Part shown: one piece after another, positions 13,530 to 28,447 of the stretch
How the letters are laid out: each line of letters begins with the position of its first letter
Position numbering within the stretch: position 1 is the stretch's first letter
NCBI RefSeq assembly: GCF_910591885.1
Contig: NW_025963557.1
Location: 2,480,001-2,544,000, forward strand
DNA length: 64,000 nucleotides
Origin: Bombus terrestris
Taxonomy: Eukaryota; Arthropoda; Insecta; Hymenoptera; Apidae
Direction: 5' to 3'
Notes under the pieces: model-generated
The model's input: the letters and a program-made list of their open reading frames with translations, nothing else
Told to the model about the DNA's origin: nothing
Databases searched by the model: none
Translations under genes and position numbers: made by a program

Positions 13530-13558
13530 TTGTGTTACTTTATGTAGTATGACTTATG
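13530..13558. repeat. 29-bp irregular monomer, second register break
   Basis: Same unit as at 12,721, moving monomer starts from 0 to 29 modulo 30. The following monomers to about 13,850 repeat those after 12,749, so this is the start of a second, shorter copy of the 809-bp block that is broken off near 13,858. Confidence 0.95.
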
Positions 13559-15238
13559 TAGTATTACTTCATGACGTATGACCTCATGTAGTATTAGGTT
13601 ACAACGTATGACGTTATGTATTATTACGATATAACCTATGAAGTTATGTATTATTACGATATAACGTATGACGTCATGTAGTATTACGTTATAACGTATG
13701 CCGTCATGTAGCATTACGTTATAACATATGACGTCATGTAGTATTACGATATAACGTACAACGTTATATAGAATTACGATATAACGCACAACGTTATGTC
13801 GTATTACGTTATAACGTATCATGTCATGTAGCATTACGTTATAACGTATGACTTTATGTAGTATTACGATATAACGTATGACGTCATGTGGTATTACGTT
13901 ATTGCGAATAACATTATATTGTGTCACTTTATGACGTATGACGTCATGTAGTATTACGTTTTAACGTATGACGGTATGTAGCATTGCGTTATTCCGTATA
14001 ACGTTATATCGTGTTACTTTATGACGTATGACGTCATGTAGTATTACTTTATGACGTACGACGTCATGTAGTATTAGGTTATAACGTATGACGGTATGTA
14101 GTATTACGTTATTCCGTATAACGTTATATCGTGTTACTTTCTGATGTATGACGTCATGTAGTATTACGTTATAGCGTATGACGTTATGGAGCATTACGTT
14201 ATAACGTGTGAGGTCATGTGGTATTACATTAGTACGAATATCGTAATATTGTGTTACTTTATGACGTACGACGTCATGTAGTATTACTTTATGACGTATG
14301 ACGTCATGTGGCATTACGTTATTGCGAATAACGTTATATTGTGTTACTTTATGACGTATGACGTCATGTAGTATTACGTTATAACGTATGACGGTATGTA
14401 GTATTACGTTATTCCGTATAACGTTATATCGTGTTACTTTATGACGTATGACGTCATGTAGTATTACTTTATGACGTACGACGTCATGTAGTATTAGGTT
14501 ACAACGTATGACGTTATGTATTATTACGATATAACGTATGACGTTATGTATTATTACGATATAACGTATGACGTCATGTAGTATTAGGTTACAACGTATG
14601 ACGTTATGTATTATTACGATATAACGTATGACGTCATGTAATATTACGATATAACGTACAACGTTATATAGAATTACGATATAACGCACAACGTTATGTC
14701 GTATTACGTTATAACGTATCATGTCATGTAGCATTACGTTATAACGTATGACTTTATGGAGTATTACGTTATAACGTATGATGTCATGTGCTATTACGTT
14801 ATTACGAATATCGTAATATTGTGATCCTTTATGACGTATGACGCCATGTAGTATTACTTTATTACGTATGACGTCGTGTAGTATTAGATTACAACGTATG
14901 ACGTTATGTATTATTACGATATAACGTATGACGTTATGTATTATTACGATATAACGTATGACGTCATGTAGTATTAGGTTACAACGTATGACGTTATGTA
15001 TTATTACGATATAACGTATGACGTCATGTAATATTACGATATAACGTACAACGTTATATAGAATTACGATATAACGCACAACGTTATGTCGTATTACGTT
15101 ATAACGTATCATGTCATGTAGCGTTACGTTATAACGTATGACTTTATGGAGTATTACGTTATAACGTATGATGTCATGTGGTATTACGTTATTACGAATA
15201 TCGTAATATTGTGTTACTTTATGACGTATGACGTCATG

Positions 15239-15418
15239 TAGTATTACTTTATGACGTATGACGTCATGTAGTATTACTTTATGACGTATGACGTCATGTA
15301 GTATTACTTTATGACGTATGACGTCATGTAGTATTACTTTATGACGTACGACGTCATGTAGTATTACTTTATGACGTACGACGTCATGTAGTATTACTTT
15401 ATGACGAATGACGTCATG
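15239..15418. repeat. Run of six near-identical monomers
   Basis: Six TAGTATTACT-type monomers in a row; the first three are identical, the next two have TACGACGTC, and the last has GACGAATGACG. This corresponds to the uniform run at 4,441-4,620 and shows decay toward one side. Confidence 0.85.
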
Positions 15419-18400
15419 TGGTATTACGTTATTGCGAATAACGTTATATTGTGTTACTTTATGACGTATGACGTCATGTAGTATTACTTTATGACGTATG
15501 ACGTCATGTAGTATTAGGTTACAACGTATGACGTTATGTATTATTACGATATAACGTATGACGTTATGTATTATTACGATATAACGTATGACGTCATGTA
15601 GTATTACGTTATAACGTATGCCGTCATGTAGCATTACGTTATAACATATGACGTCATGTAGTATTACAATATAACGTACAACGTTATATAGGATTACGAT
15701 ATAACGCACAATGTTATGTCGTATTACGTTATAACGTATCATGTCATGTAGCATTACGTTATAACGTATGACTTTATGGAGTATTACGTTATAACGTATG
15801 ATGTCATGTGGTATTACGTTATTACGAATATCGTAATATTGTGTTACTTTATGACGTATGACGTCATGTAGTATTACTTTATGACGTATGACGTCATGTA
15901 GTATTAGGTTACAACGTATGACGTTATGTATTATTACGATATAACGTATGACGTTATGCAGTATTAGCTTATAACGTATGACGTCATGTAGTTTTGCGTT
16001 ATAACTTATGACGTTATGTAGTATTGCGATACAACGTATGACGTCATGTGGTATTACGTTATTGCGAATAACGTTATATTGTGTTACTTTATGACGTATG
16101 ACGTCATGTAGTATTACGTTATAACGTATGACGGTATGTAGTATTACGTTATTCCGTATAACGTTATATAGTGTTACTTTATGATGTATGACGTTATGTT
16201 GTATTACGTTATAGCGTATGACGTTATGGAGCATTACGTTATAACATATGAGGTCATGTGGTATTACATTAGTACGAATATCGTAATATTGTGTTACTTT
16301 ATGGCGTATGACGTCATGTAGTATTACGTTATAACGTAGGACGTTATGTATTATTACGATATAACGTATGACGTCATGTAGTATTACGTTATAACGTATG
16401 ACGTCATGTAGTATTACGATATAACGTACAACGTTATGTAGTATTACGATATAACGTACAACGTTATGTCGTATTACGTTATAACATATCATGTCATGTA
16501 GTATTACGTTATAACGTATGACGTTATGTAGTATTACGTTATAACGTATGACGGCATGCAGTATTACGTTATTCCGTATAACGTTATACAGTGTTACTTT
16601 ATGAAGTATGACATTATGTTGTATTACTTTATAACGTATGACGTTATGGAGTATTACGTTATAACGTGTGAGGTCATGTGGTATTACATTATTACGAATA
16701 TCGTAATATTGTGTTACTTTATGACGTACGACGTCATGTAGTATTACTTTATGACGTATGACGTCATGTAGTATTAGGTTACAACGTATGACGTTATGTA
16801 TTATTACGATATAACGTATGACGTCATGTAGTATTACGTTATAACGTATCATGTCATGTAGTATTACGTCATAACGTATGCCGTCATGTAGTATTACGTT
16901 ATAACATATGACGTCATGTAGTAATACGATATAACGTACAACGTGATATAGAATTACGATATAACGCACAACGTTATGTCGTATTACGTTATAACGTATC
17001 ATGTCATGTAGTATTGCGTTATAACGTATGACGTAATGGAGTATTACGTTATAACGTATGAGGTCATGTGGTATTACGTTATTACGAATAACGTTATATT
17101 GTGTTACTTTATGACGTATGACGTCATGTAGTATTACTTCATGACGTATGACGTCATGTAGTATTAGGTTACAGCGTATGACGTTATGTATTATTACGAT
17201 ATAACGTATGACGTTATGCAGTATTAGGTTATAACGTATGACGTCATGTAGTTTTGCGTTATAACTTATGACGTTATGTAGTATTACGATACAACGTATG
17301 ACGTCATGTGGTGTTACGTTATTGCGAATAACGTTATATTGTGTTACTCTATGACGTATGACGTCATGTAGTATTACGTTATAACGTATGACGGTATGTA
17401 GTATTACGTTATTCCGTATAACGTTATATAGTGTTACTTTATGAAGTATGACGTTATGTTGTATTACGTTATAGCGTATGACGTTATGGAGCATTACGTT
17501 ATAACGTATGAGGTCATGTGGTATTACATTAGTACGAATATCGTAATATTGTGTTACTTTATGACGTATGACGTCATGTAGTATTACTTTATGACGTATG
17601 ACGGTATGTAGTATTACGTTATTCCGTATAACGTTATGTATTATTACGATATAACGTAATACGTTATGCAGAATTGGGTTATAACGTATGACGTTACGTA
17701 GTATTACGTTATAACGTATGATGTTATGGAGTATTACGTTATAACGTATGACGTCATGTGGTAATACTTTATTACGAATAACGTTATATTGTGTTACTTT
17801 ATGACGTATGACGACATGTAGTATTAGGTTACAACGTATGACGTTATGTATTATTACGATATAACGTATGACGTTATGCAGTATAAGGATATAACGTATG
17901 ACGTCATGTAGTTTTGCGTTATAACGTATGACGTTATGTAGTATTACGATATAACGTATGACGTCATGTAGTATTACGTTATAACGTATGACGTGATGTG
18001 GTATTACGTTATTACGAATAACGTTATATTGTGTTACTTTATAACGTATGACGTCATGTAGTATTACGTTATTCCGTATAACGTTATATAGTGTTACGTT
18101 ATAAAGTATGACGTCATGTAGTATTACGTTATAACGTATGACGTGATGTGGTATTACGTTATTACGAATAACGTTATATTGTGTTACTTTATAACGTATG
18201 ACGTCATGTAGTATTACGTTATAACGTATGGCGTTATGTAGTATTACGATATAACGTATGACGTCATGTGGTATTACGTTATTGCGAATAACGTTATATT
18301 GTGTTACTTTATGACGTATGGCGTCATGTAGTATTACGTTATAACGTATGACGGTATGTAGTGTTACGTTATTGCGAATAACGTTATATTGTGTTACTTT

Positions 18401-20098
18401 ATGACGTATGACGTCATGTAGTATTACGTTATAACGTATGACGGTATGTAGTATTACGTTATTCCGTATAACGTTATATCGTGTTACTTTATGACGTATG
18501 ACGTCATGTAGTATTACTTTATGACGTATGACGTCATGTAGTATTACTTTATGACGTATGACGTCATGTAGTATTACTTTATGACGTATGACGTCATGTA
18601 GTATTAGGTTACAACGTATGACGTTATGTATTATTACGATATAACGTATGACGTTATGTATTATTACGATATAACGTATGACGTCATGTAGTATTACGTA
18701 ATAACGTATGCCGTCATGTAGTATTACGTTATAACATATGACGTCATGTAGTATTACGATATAACGTACAACGTTATATAGAATTACGATATAACGCACA
18801 ACGTTATGTCGTATTACGTTATAACGTATCATGTCATGTAGTATTACGTTATAACGTATGACGTAATGGAGTATTACGTTATAACGTATGAGGTCATGTG
18901 GTATTACGTTATTACGAATAACGTTATATTGTGTTAATTTATGACCTATGACGTCATGTAGTATTACTTTATGACGTATGACGTCATGTTGTATTACGTT
19001 ATAACGTATGACGTTCTGGAGTATTACGTTATAACGTATGAGGTCATGTGGTATTACGTTATTACGAATAACGTTATATTGTGTTAATTTATGACCTATG
19101 ACGTCATGTAGTATTACTTTATGACGTATGACGTCATGTTGTATTAGGTTACAACGTATGATGTTATGTATTATTACGATATAACGTATGACGTTATGTA
19201 TTATTACGTTATAACGTATGCCGTCATGTAGCATTACGTTATAACGTATGACTTTATGGAGTATTACGTTATAACGTATGATGTCATGTTGTATTACGTT
19301 ATTACAAATATCGTAATATTGTGTTACTTTATGACCTATGACGTCATGTAGTATTACTTTATGACGTATGACGTCATGTTGTATTAGGTTACAACGTATG
19401 ACGTTATGTATTATTACGATGTAACGTATGACGTCATGTAGTATTACGTTATAACGTATCATGTCATGTAGTATTACGTCATAACGTATGCCGTCATGTA
19501 GTATTACGTTATAACATATGACGTCATGTAGTAATACGATATAACGTACAACGTTATATAGAATTACGATATAACGCACAACGTTATGTCGTATTACGTT
19601 ATAACGTATCATGTCATGTAGTATTACGTTATAACGTATGACGTAATGGAGTATTACGTTATAACGTATGAGGTCATGTGGTATTACGTTATTACGAATA
19701 ACGTTATATTGTGTTACTTTATGACGTATGACGTCATGTAGTATTACTTCATGACGTATGACGTCATGTAGTATTAGGTTACAACGTATGACGTTATGTA
19801 TTATTACGATATAACGTATGACGTTATGCAGTATTAGGTTATAACGTATGACGTCATGTAGTTTTGCGTTATAACGTATGCCGTCATGTAGCATTACGTT
19901 ATAACATATGACGTCATGTAGTATTACGATATAACGTACAACGTTATATAGAATTACGATATAACGCACAACGTTATGTCGTATTACGTTATAACGTATC
20001 ATGTCATGTAGCATTACGTTATAACGTATGACTTTATGCAGTATTACGTTATAACGTATGATGTCATGTGGTATTACGTTATTGCGAATAACGTTATA

Positions 20099-20127
20099 TT
20101 GTGTTACTTTATGTAGTATGACTTATG
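20099..20127. repeat. 29-bp irregular monomer
   Basis: Identical in design to that at 12,721; monomer starts move from 29 to 28 modulo 30. It is 7,378 bp downstream of the 12,721 copy and opens the second 809-bp block. Confidence 0.95.
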
Positions 20128-20907
20128 TAGTATTACTTCATGACGTATGACCTCATGTAGTATTAGGTTACAACGTATGACGTTATGTATTATTACGATA
20201 TAACCTATGAAGTTATGTATTATTACGATATAACGTATGACGTCATGTAGTATTACGTTATAACGTATGCCGTCATGTAGCATTACGTTATAACATATGA
20301 CGTCATGTAGTATTACGATATAACGTACAACGTTATATAGAATTACGATATAACGCACAACGTTATGTCGTAATACGTTATAACTTATCATGTCATGTAG
20401 CATTACGTTATAACGTATGACTTTATGGAGTATTACGTTATAACGTATGATGTCATGTTGTATTACGTTATTACAAATATCGTAATATTGTGTTACTTTA
20501 TGACGTATGACGTCATGTAGTATTACTTTATGACGTATGACGTTATGTTGTATTAGGTTACAACGTATGATGTTATGTATTATTACGATATAACGTATGA
20601 CGTTATGTATTATTACGATATAACGTATGACGTTATGCAGTATTAGGTTATAACGTATGACGTCATGTAGTTTTGCGTTATAACGTATGCCGTCATGTAG
20701 CATTACGTTATAACATATGACGTCATGTAGTATTACGATATAACGTACAACGTTATATAGAATTACGATATAACGCACAACGTTATGTCGTATTACGTTA
20801 TAACGTATCATGTCATGTAGCATTACGTTATAACGTATGACTTTATGCAGTATTACGTTATAACGTATGATGTCATGTGGTATTACGTTATTGCGAATAA
20901 CGTTATA
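20099..20907. repeat. 809-bp repeat unit, copy near 20.1 kb
   Basis: Second copy of the 809-bp block of 12,721-13,529. It is followed by a further partial copy starting at 20,908. In superrepeat block 2 the pair is reduced: there is a single 29-bp unit (36,428) and the interval to the next irregular module is shorter by 389 bp, which is 12 monomers of 30 plus one of 29. Confidence 0.87.
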
Positions 20908-20936
20908 TTGTGTTACTTTATGTAGTATGACTTATG
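20908..20936. repeat. 29-bp irregular monomer
   Basis: Same short unit again; monomer starts move from 28 to 27 modulo 30. It has no direct counterpart in superrepeat block 2. Confidence 0.95.
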
Positions 20937-21506
20937 TAGTATTACTTCATGACGTATGACCTCATGTAGTATTAGGTTACAACGTATGACGTTATGTATT
21001 ATTACGATATAACCTATGAAGTTATGTATTATTACGATATAACGTATGACGTCATGTAGTATTACGTTATAACGTATGCCGTCATGTAGCATTACGTTAT
21101 AACATATGACGTCATGTAGTATTACGATATAACGTACAACGTTATATAGAAGTACGATATAACGCACAACGTTATGTCGTATTACGTTATAACGTATCAT
21201 GTCATGTAGCATTACGTTATAACGTATGACTTTATGGAGTATTACGTTATAACGTATGATGTCATCTGGTATTAAGTTATTGCGAATAACGTTATATAGT
21301 GTTACTTTATGAAGTATGACGTTATGTTGTATTACGTTATAGCGTATGACGTTATGGAGCATTACGTTATAACGTATGAGGTCATGTGGTATTACATTAG
21401 TACGAATATCGTAATATTGTGTTACTTTATGACGTACGACGTCATGTAGTATTACTTTATGACGTATGACGTCATGTGGTATTACGTTATTACGAATAAC
21501 GTTATA

Positions 21507-21640
21507 TTGTGTTACTTTATGTAGTATGACTTATGTAGTATGACGTGATGTAGCATTTCTTTATAATGTATGGCGTTATGTAGCATTACGGTATAACGAA
21601 TAACGCTGTACTGTGTTACTTTATAACGTATGACGTTATG
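21507..21640. repeat. Irregular module, subtype 1
   Basis: The module is a 29-bp unit (21,507-21,535), a 15-bp half unit TAGTATGACGTGATG (21,536-21,550) and three strongly divergent monomers that include TAGCATTTCT, GTATAACGAATAACGCTGTA and CTGTGTTACT. It changes monomer starts from 27 to 11 modulo 30. The half unit equals the first five bases of a monomer joined to its last ten, as expected if 15 bp between the two related halves were removed. The twin copy is at 37,447. Confidence 0.93.
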
Positions 21641-21910
21641 TAGTGTTACGTTATAACGTATGACGTCGTGTAGTATTACGTTATAACGTATGACGTTATG
21701 TATTATTACGATATAACGTAATACGTTATGCAGAATTGGGTTATAACGTATGACGTCATGTAGTTTTGCGTTATAACGTATGACGTTACGTAGTATTACG
21801 TTATAACGTATGACGTTATGTAGTATTACGATATAACGTATGACGTCATGTGGTATTACGTTATTGCGAATAACATTATATTGTGTCACTTTATGACGTA
21901 TGACGTCATG

Positions 21911-21940
21911 TAGTATTACGTTTTAACGTATGACGGTATG
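21911..21940. repeat. Marked monomer GTTTTAACG, internal copy
   Basis: This is one of nine copies of a monomer in which the central ATA is TTA, giving GTTTTAACG. The others start at 13,949, 28,718, 37,851, 45,018, 45,318, 50,972, 51,392 and 61,096. On the minus strand the change makes an in-frame TAA. Each copy is followed by a monomer with ATTGCG, so all descend from one event. Confidence 0.9.
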
Positions 21941-22600
21941 TAGCATTGCGTTGTTCCGTATAACGTTATATAGTGTTACGTTATAAAGTATGACGTCATG
22001 TAGTATTACGTTATAACGTATGACGTCATGTAGTATTAGGATATAACGTACAACGTTATGTCGTATTACGTTAGAACGTATCATGTCATGTAGTACTACG
22101 TTATAACGTATGACGTTCTGGAGTATTACGTTATAACGTATGAGGTCATGTGGTATTACGTTATTACAAATATCGTAATATTGTGTTACTTTAAGACGTA
22201 TGACGTCATGTAGTATTACATTATGACGTATGACGTCATGTAGTATTAGGTTACAACGTATGACGTTATGTATTATTACGATATAACGTAATACGTTATG
22301 CAGAATTGGGTTATAACGTATGACGTCATGTAGTTTTGCGTTATAACGTATGACGTTACGTAGTATTACGTTATAACGTATGATGTTATGGAGTATTACG
22401 TTATAACGTATGAGGTCATGTGGTATTACGTTATTACGAATATCGTAATATTGTGATACTTTATGACGCATGACGCCATGTAGTATTACTTTATTACGTA
22501 TGACGTTATGCAGTATTAGGTTATAACGTATGATGTCATATACTTTTGCGTTATAACGTATGACGTTATGGAGTATTACGTTATAACGTATGACGTGCTG

Positions 22601-22629
22601 TGCTTTACGTTATTGCGAATAACGTTATA
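22601..22629. repeat. 29-bp irregular monomer of a second kind
   Basis: The unit starts TGCTTTACG where its full-length relatives start TGGTATTACG, so one base is lost near the 5' end. It is unrelated in origin to the TAGTATGACTTATG units. Monomer starts move from 11 to 10 modulo 30. Its only other copy is at 38,541, exactly 15,940 bp away. Confidence 0.93.
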
Positions 22630-25599
22630 TTGTGTTACTTTATAACGTATGACGTCATGTAGTATTACGTTATAACGTATGGCGTTATGTAGTACTACGA
22701 TTTAACGTATGACGTCATGTGGTATTACGTTATTGCGAATAACGTTATATTGTGTTACTTTCTGATGTATGACGTCATGTAGTATTACGTTATAGCGTAT
22801 GACGTTATGGAGCATTACGTTATAACGTGTGAGGTCATGTGGTATTACATTAGTACGAATATCGTAATATTGTGTTACTTTATGACGTACGACGTCATGT
22901 AGTATTACTTTATGACGTATGACGTCATGTGGCATTACGTTATTGCGAATAACGTTATATTGTGTTACTTTATGACGTATGACGTCATGTAGTATTACGT
23001 TATAACGTATGACGGTATGTAGTATTACGTTATTCCGTATAACGTTATATCGTGTTACTTTATGACGTATGACGTCATGTAGTATTACTTTATGACGTAC
23101 GACGTCATGTAGTATTAGGTTACAACGTATGACGCTATGCAGTATTAGGTTATAACGTATGACGTCATGTAGTTTTGCGTTATAACTTATGACGTTATGT
23201 AGTATTACGATATAACGTACAACGTTATATAGAATTACGATATAACGCACAACGTTATGTCGTATTACGTTATAACGTATCATGTCATGTAGCATTACGT
23301 TATAACGTATGACTTTATGGAGTATTACGTTATAACGTATGAGGTCATGTGGTATTACGTTATTACGAATATCGTAATATTGTGATACTTTATGACGTAT
23401 GACGCCATGTAGTATTACTTTATTACGTATGACGTCATGTAGTATTAGATTACAACGTATGACGTTATGTATTATTACGATATAACGTATGACGTTATGT
23501 AGTATTACGATATAACGTATGACGTTATGTAGTATTACGATATAACGTATGACGTTATGTAGTATTACGATATAACGTATGACGTCGTGTAGTATTACGT
23601 TACAACGTATGACGTTATGTATTATTACGATATAACGTAATACGTTATGCAGAATTGGGTTATAACGTATGACGTTACGTAGTATTACGTTATAACGTAC
23701 GATGTTATGGAGTTTTACGTTATAACGTATGACGTCATGTGGTAATACTTTATTACGAATAACGTTATATTGTGTTACTTTATGACGTATGACGACATGT
23801 AGTATTAGGTTACAACGTATGACGTTATGTATTATTACGATATAACGTATGACGTTATGCAGTATAAGGTTATAACGTATGACGTCATGTAGTTTTGCGT
23901 TATAACGTATGACGTTATGTAGTATTACGATATAACGTATGACGTCATGTAGTATTACGTTATAACGTATGACGTGATGTGGTATTACGTTATTACGAAT
24001 AACGTTATATTGTGTTACTTTATAACGTATGACGTCATGTAGTATTACGTTATTCCGTATAACGTTATATAGTGTCACGTTATAAAGTATGACGTCATGT
24101 AGTATTACGTTATAACGTATGACGTGATGTGGTATTACGTTATTACGAATAACGTTATATTGTGTTACTTTATAACGTATGACGTCATGTAGTATTACGT
24201 TATAACGTATGGCGTTATGTAGTATTACGATATAACGTATGACGTCATGTGGTATTACGTTATTGCGAATAACGTTATATTGTGTTACTTTATGACGTAT
24301 GGCGTCATGTAGTATTACGTTATAACGTATGACGGTATGTAGTGTTACGTTATTGCGAATAACGTTATATTGTGTTACTTTATAACGTATGACGTCATGT
24401 AGTATTACGTTATAACGTATGACGGTATGTATTATTACGATATAACGTATGACGTTATGTATTATTACGATATAACGTATGACGTCATGTAGTATTACGT
24501 AATAACGTATGCCGTCATGTAGTATTACGTTATAACATATGACGTCATGTAGTATTACGATATAACGTACAACGTTATATAGAATTACGATATAACGCAC
24601 AACGTTATGTCGTATTACGTTATAACGTATCATGTCATGTAGTATTACGTTATAACGTATGACGTTATGGAGTATTACGTTATAACGTATGAGGTCATGT
24701 GGTATTACGTTATTACGAATAACGTTATATTGTGTTAGTTTATGACGTATGACGTCATGTAGTATTAGGTTACAACGTATGACGTTATGTATTATTACGA
24801 TATAACGTATGACGTTATGTATTATTACGATATAACGTATGACGTCATGTAGTATTACGTAATAACGTATGCCGTCATGTAGTATTACGTTATAACATAT
24901 GACGTCATGTAGTATTACGATATAACGTACAACGTTATATAGAATTACGATATAACGCACAACGTTATGTCGTATTACGTTATAACGTATCATGTCATGT
25001 AGTATTACGTTATAACGTATGACGTTATGGAGTATTACGTTATAACGTATGAGGTCATGTGGTATTACGTTATTACGAATAACGTTATATTGTGTTACTT
25101 TATGACGTATGACGTCATGTAGTATTACTTTATGACGTATGACCTCATGTAGTATTAGGTTACAACGTATGTCGTTATGTATTATTACGATATAACGTAT
25201 GACGTTATGTATTATTACGATATAACGTATGACGTTATGTAGTATTACGATATAACGTATGACGTCATGTGGTGTTTTGTAATTGCGAATAACGTTATAT
25301 TGTGTTACTTTATGACGTATGACGACATGTAGTATTAGGTTGCAACGTATGACGTTATGTATTATTACGATATAACGTATGACGTTATGCAGTATTAGGT
25401 TATAACGTATGACGTCATGTAGTTTTGCGTTATAACGTATGACGTTATGTAGTATTACGATACAACGTATGACGTCATGTGGTGTTACGTTATTGCGAAT
25501 AACGTTATATAGTGTTACTTTAAGAAGTATGACGTTATGTTGTATTACCTTATAGCGTATGACGTCATGTGGTATTACGTTATTACGAATAACGTTATA

Positions 25600-25733
25600 T
25601 TGTGTTACTTTATGTAGTATGACTTATGTAGTATGACGTGATGTAACATTTCTTTATAATGCATGACGTCATGTAGCATTACGGTATTACGAATAACGTT
25701 GTACTGTGTTACTTTATAACGTATGACGTTATG
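25600..25733. repeat. Irregular module, subtype 2
   Basis: 29-bp unit, 15-bp half unit (25,629-25,643), then divergent monomers with TAACATTTCT, GCATGACGTC, GGTATTACGAATAACG and GTACTGTGTT. Monomer starts move from 10 to 24 modulo 30. The copies of this subtype at 25,600, 42,110 and 57,932 are 16,510 and 15,822 bp apart and so mark a superperiod near 16 kb. Confidence 0.93.
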
Positions 25734-28313
25734 TAGTGTTACGTTATAACGTATGACGTCGTGTAGTATTACGTTATAACGTATGACGTTATGTATTATT
25801 ACGATATAACGTAATACGTTATGCAGAATTGGGTTATAACGTATGACGTCATGTAGTTTTGCGTTATAACGTATGACTTTACGTAGCTTTACGTTATAAC
25901 GTATGATGTTATGGAGTATTACGTTATAACGTATGACGTCATGTGGTAATACTTTATTACGAATAACGTTATATTGTGTTACTTTATGACGTATGACGTC
26001 CTGTAGTATTAGGTTACAACGTATGACGTTATGGAGCATTACGTTATAACATATGAGGTCATGTGGTATTACATTAGTACGAATATCGTAATATTGTGTT
26101 ACCTTATGGCGTATGACGTCATGTAGTATTACTTTGTGACGTATGACCGTATGTAGTATTACGTTATACCGTATAACGTTATATAGTGTTACGTTATAAA
26201 GTATGACGTCGTGTAGTATTACGTTATAACGAAGGACGTTATGTATTATTACGATATAACGTATGACGTCATGTAGTATTACGTTATAACGTATGACGTC
26301 ATGTAGTATTACGATATAACGTACAACGTTATGTCGTATTACGTTATAACGTATCATGTCATGTAGTATTACGTTATAACGTATGACGCTATGGAGTATT
26401 ACGTTATAACGTATGAGGTCATGTGGTATTACGTTATTACGAATAACGTTATATTGTGTTACTTTATGACGTATGACGTCATGTAGTATTAGGTTACAAC
26501 GTATGACGTTATGTATTATTACGATATAACGTATGACGTTATGCAGTATTAGGTTATAACGTATGACGTCATGTAGTTTTGCGTTATAACTTATGACGTT
26601 ATGTAGTATTACGATACAACGTATGACGTCATGTGGTGTTACGTTATTGCGAATAACGTAATATTGTGTTACTTTATGACGAATGACGTCATGCAGTATT
26701 ACGTTATAACGTATGACGGTATGTAGTATTACGTTATTCCGTATAACGTTATATAGTGTTACTTTATGAAGTGTGACGTTATGTTGTATTACGTTATAGC
26801 GTATGACGTTATGGAGCATTACGTTATAACGTATGAGGTCATGTGGTATTACATTAGTACGAATATCGTAATATTGTGTTACTTTATGACGTATGACGTC
26901 ATGTAGTATTACTTTATGACGTATGACGGTATGTAGTATTACGTTATTCCGTATAACGTTATATAGTGTTACGTTATAAAGTATGACGTCGTGTAGTATT
27001 ACGTTATAACGTATGACTTTATGGAGTATTACGTTATAACGTATGATGTCATGTGGTATTACGTTATTACGAATATCGTAATATTGTGTTTCTTTATGAC
27101 GTATGACGTCATGTAGTATTACTTTGTGACGTATGACGTCATGTAGTATTACTTTATGACGTATGACGACATGTAGTATTAGGTTACAACGTATGACGTT
27201 ATGTATTATTACGATATAACGTATGACGTCATGTAGTATAAGGTTATAACGTATGACGTCATGTAGTTTTGCGTTATAACGTATGACGTTATGTAGTATT
27301 ACGATATAACGTATGACGTCATGTAGTATTACGTTATAACGTATGACGTGATGTGGTATTACGTTATTACGAATAACGTTATATTGTGTTACTTTATAAC
27401 GTATGACGTCATGTAGTATTACGTTATTCCGTATAACGTTATATAGTGTTACGTTATAAAGTATGACGTCATGTAGTATTACGTTATAACGTATGACGTG
27501 ATGTGGTATTACGTTATTACGAATAACGTTATATTGTGTTACTTTATAACGTATGACGTCATGTAGTATTACGTTATAACGTATGGCGTTATGTAGTATT
27601 ACGATATAACGTATGACGTCATGTGGTATTACGTTATTGCGAATAACGTTATATTGTGTTACTTTATGACGTATGGCGTCATGTAGTATTACGTTATAAC
27701 GTATGACGGTATGTAGTGTTAGGTTATTGCGAATAGTGTTATATTGTGTTACTTTATGACGTATGACGTCATGTAGTATTACGTTATAACGTATGACGGT
27801 ATGTAGTATTACGTTATTCCGTATAACGTTATATCGTGTTACTTTATGACGTATGACGTCATGTAGTATTAGGTTACAACGTATGACGTTATGTATTATT
27901 ACGATATAACGTATGACGTTATGTATTATTACGATATAACGTATGACTTTATGTAGTATTACGATATAACGTATGACGTCATGTGGTGTTATGTAATTGC
28001 GAATAACGTTATATTGTGTTACTTTATGACGTATGACGACATGTAGTATTAGGTTGCAACGTATGACGTTATGTATTATTACGATATAACGTATGACGTT
28101 ATGCAGTATTAGGTTATAACGTATGACGTCATGTAGTTTTGCGTTATAACGTATGACGTTATGTAGTATTACGATACAACGTATGACGTCATGTGGTGTT
28201 ACGTTATTGCGAATAACGTTATATAGTGTTACTTTAAGAAGTATGACGTTATGTTGTATTACCTTATAGCGTATGACGTCATGTGGTATTACGTTATTAC
28301 GAATAACGTTATA

Positions 28314-28447
28314 TTGTGTTACTTTATGTAGTATGACTTATGTAGTATGACGTGATGTAACATTTGTTTATAATGTATGACGTTATGTAGCATTACGGTA
28401 TTACGAATAACGTTGTACTGTGTTACTTTATAACGTATGACGTTATG
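28314..28447. repeat. Irregular module, subtype 3
   Basis: As subtype 2 but with TAACATTTGT and GTATGACGTT in the first divergent monomer. Monomer starts move from 24 to 8 modulo 30. It lies 2,714 bp after the subtype 2 module, and about 700 bp around the two modules match, so the pair arose by a duplication of a unit of 2,714 bp. Confidence 0.93.

Noticed and set aside
16556..16741. 61-codon plus-strand open frame
   Set aside because: It consists of satellite monomers only; because each monomer is nearly self-complementary its product resembles the minus-strand repeat. It exists only because a TAGTATTACG monomer reads CAGTATTACG here.
13961..20014. Very long minus-strand open frames read as a giant repeat protein (2,017 codons here; up to 2,537 elsewhere)
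   Set aside because: The frame is open because the unit length is a multiple of three and the consensus has no stop in that phase. The predicted protein is only degenerate HDVIRYNVIL repeats, starts and stops fall at arbitrary variant monomers or register breaks, and replacement changes are unconstrained.
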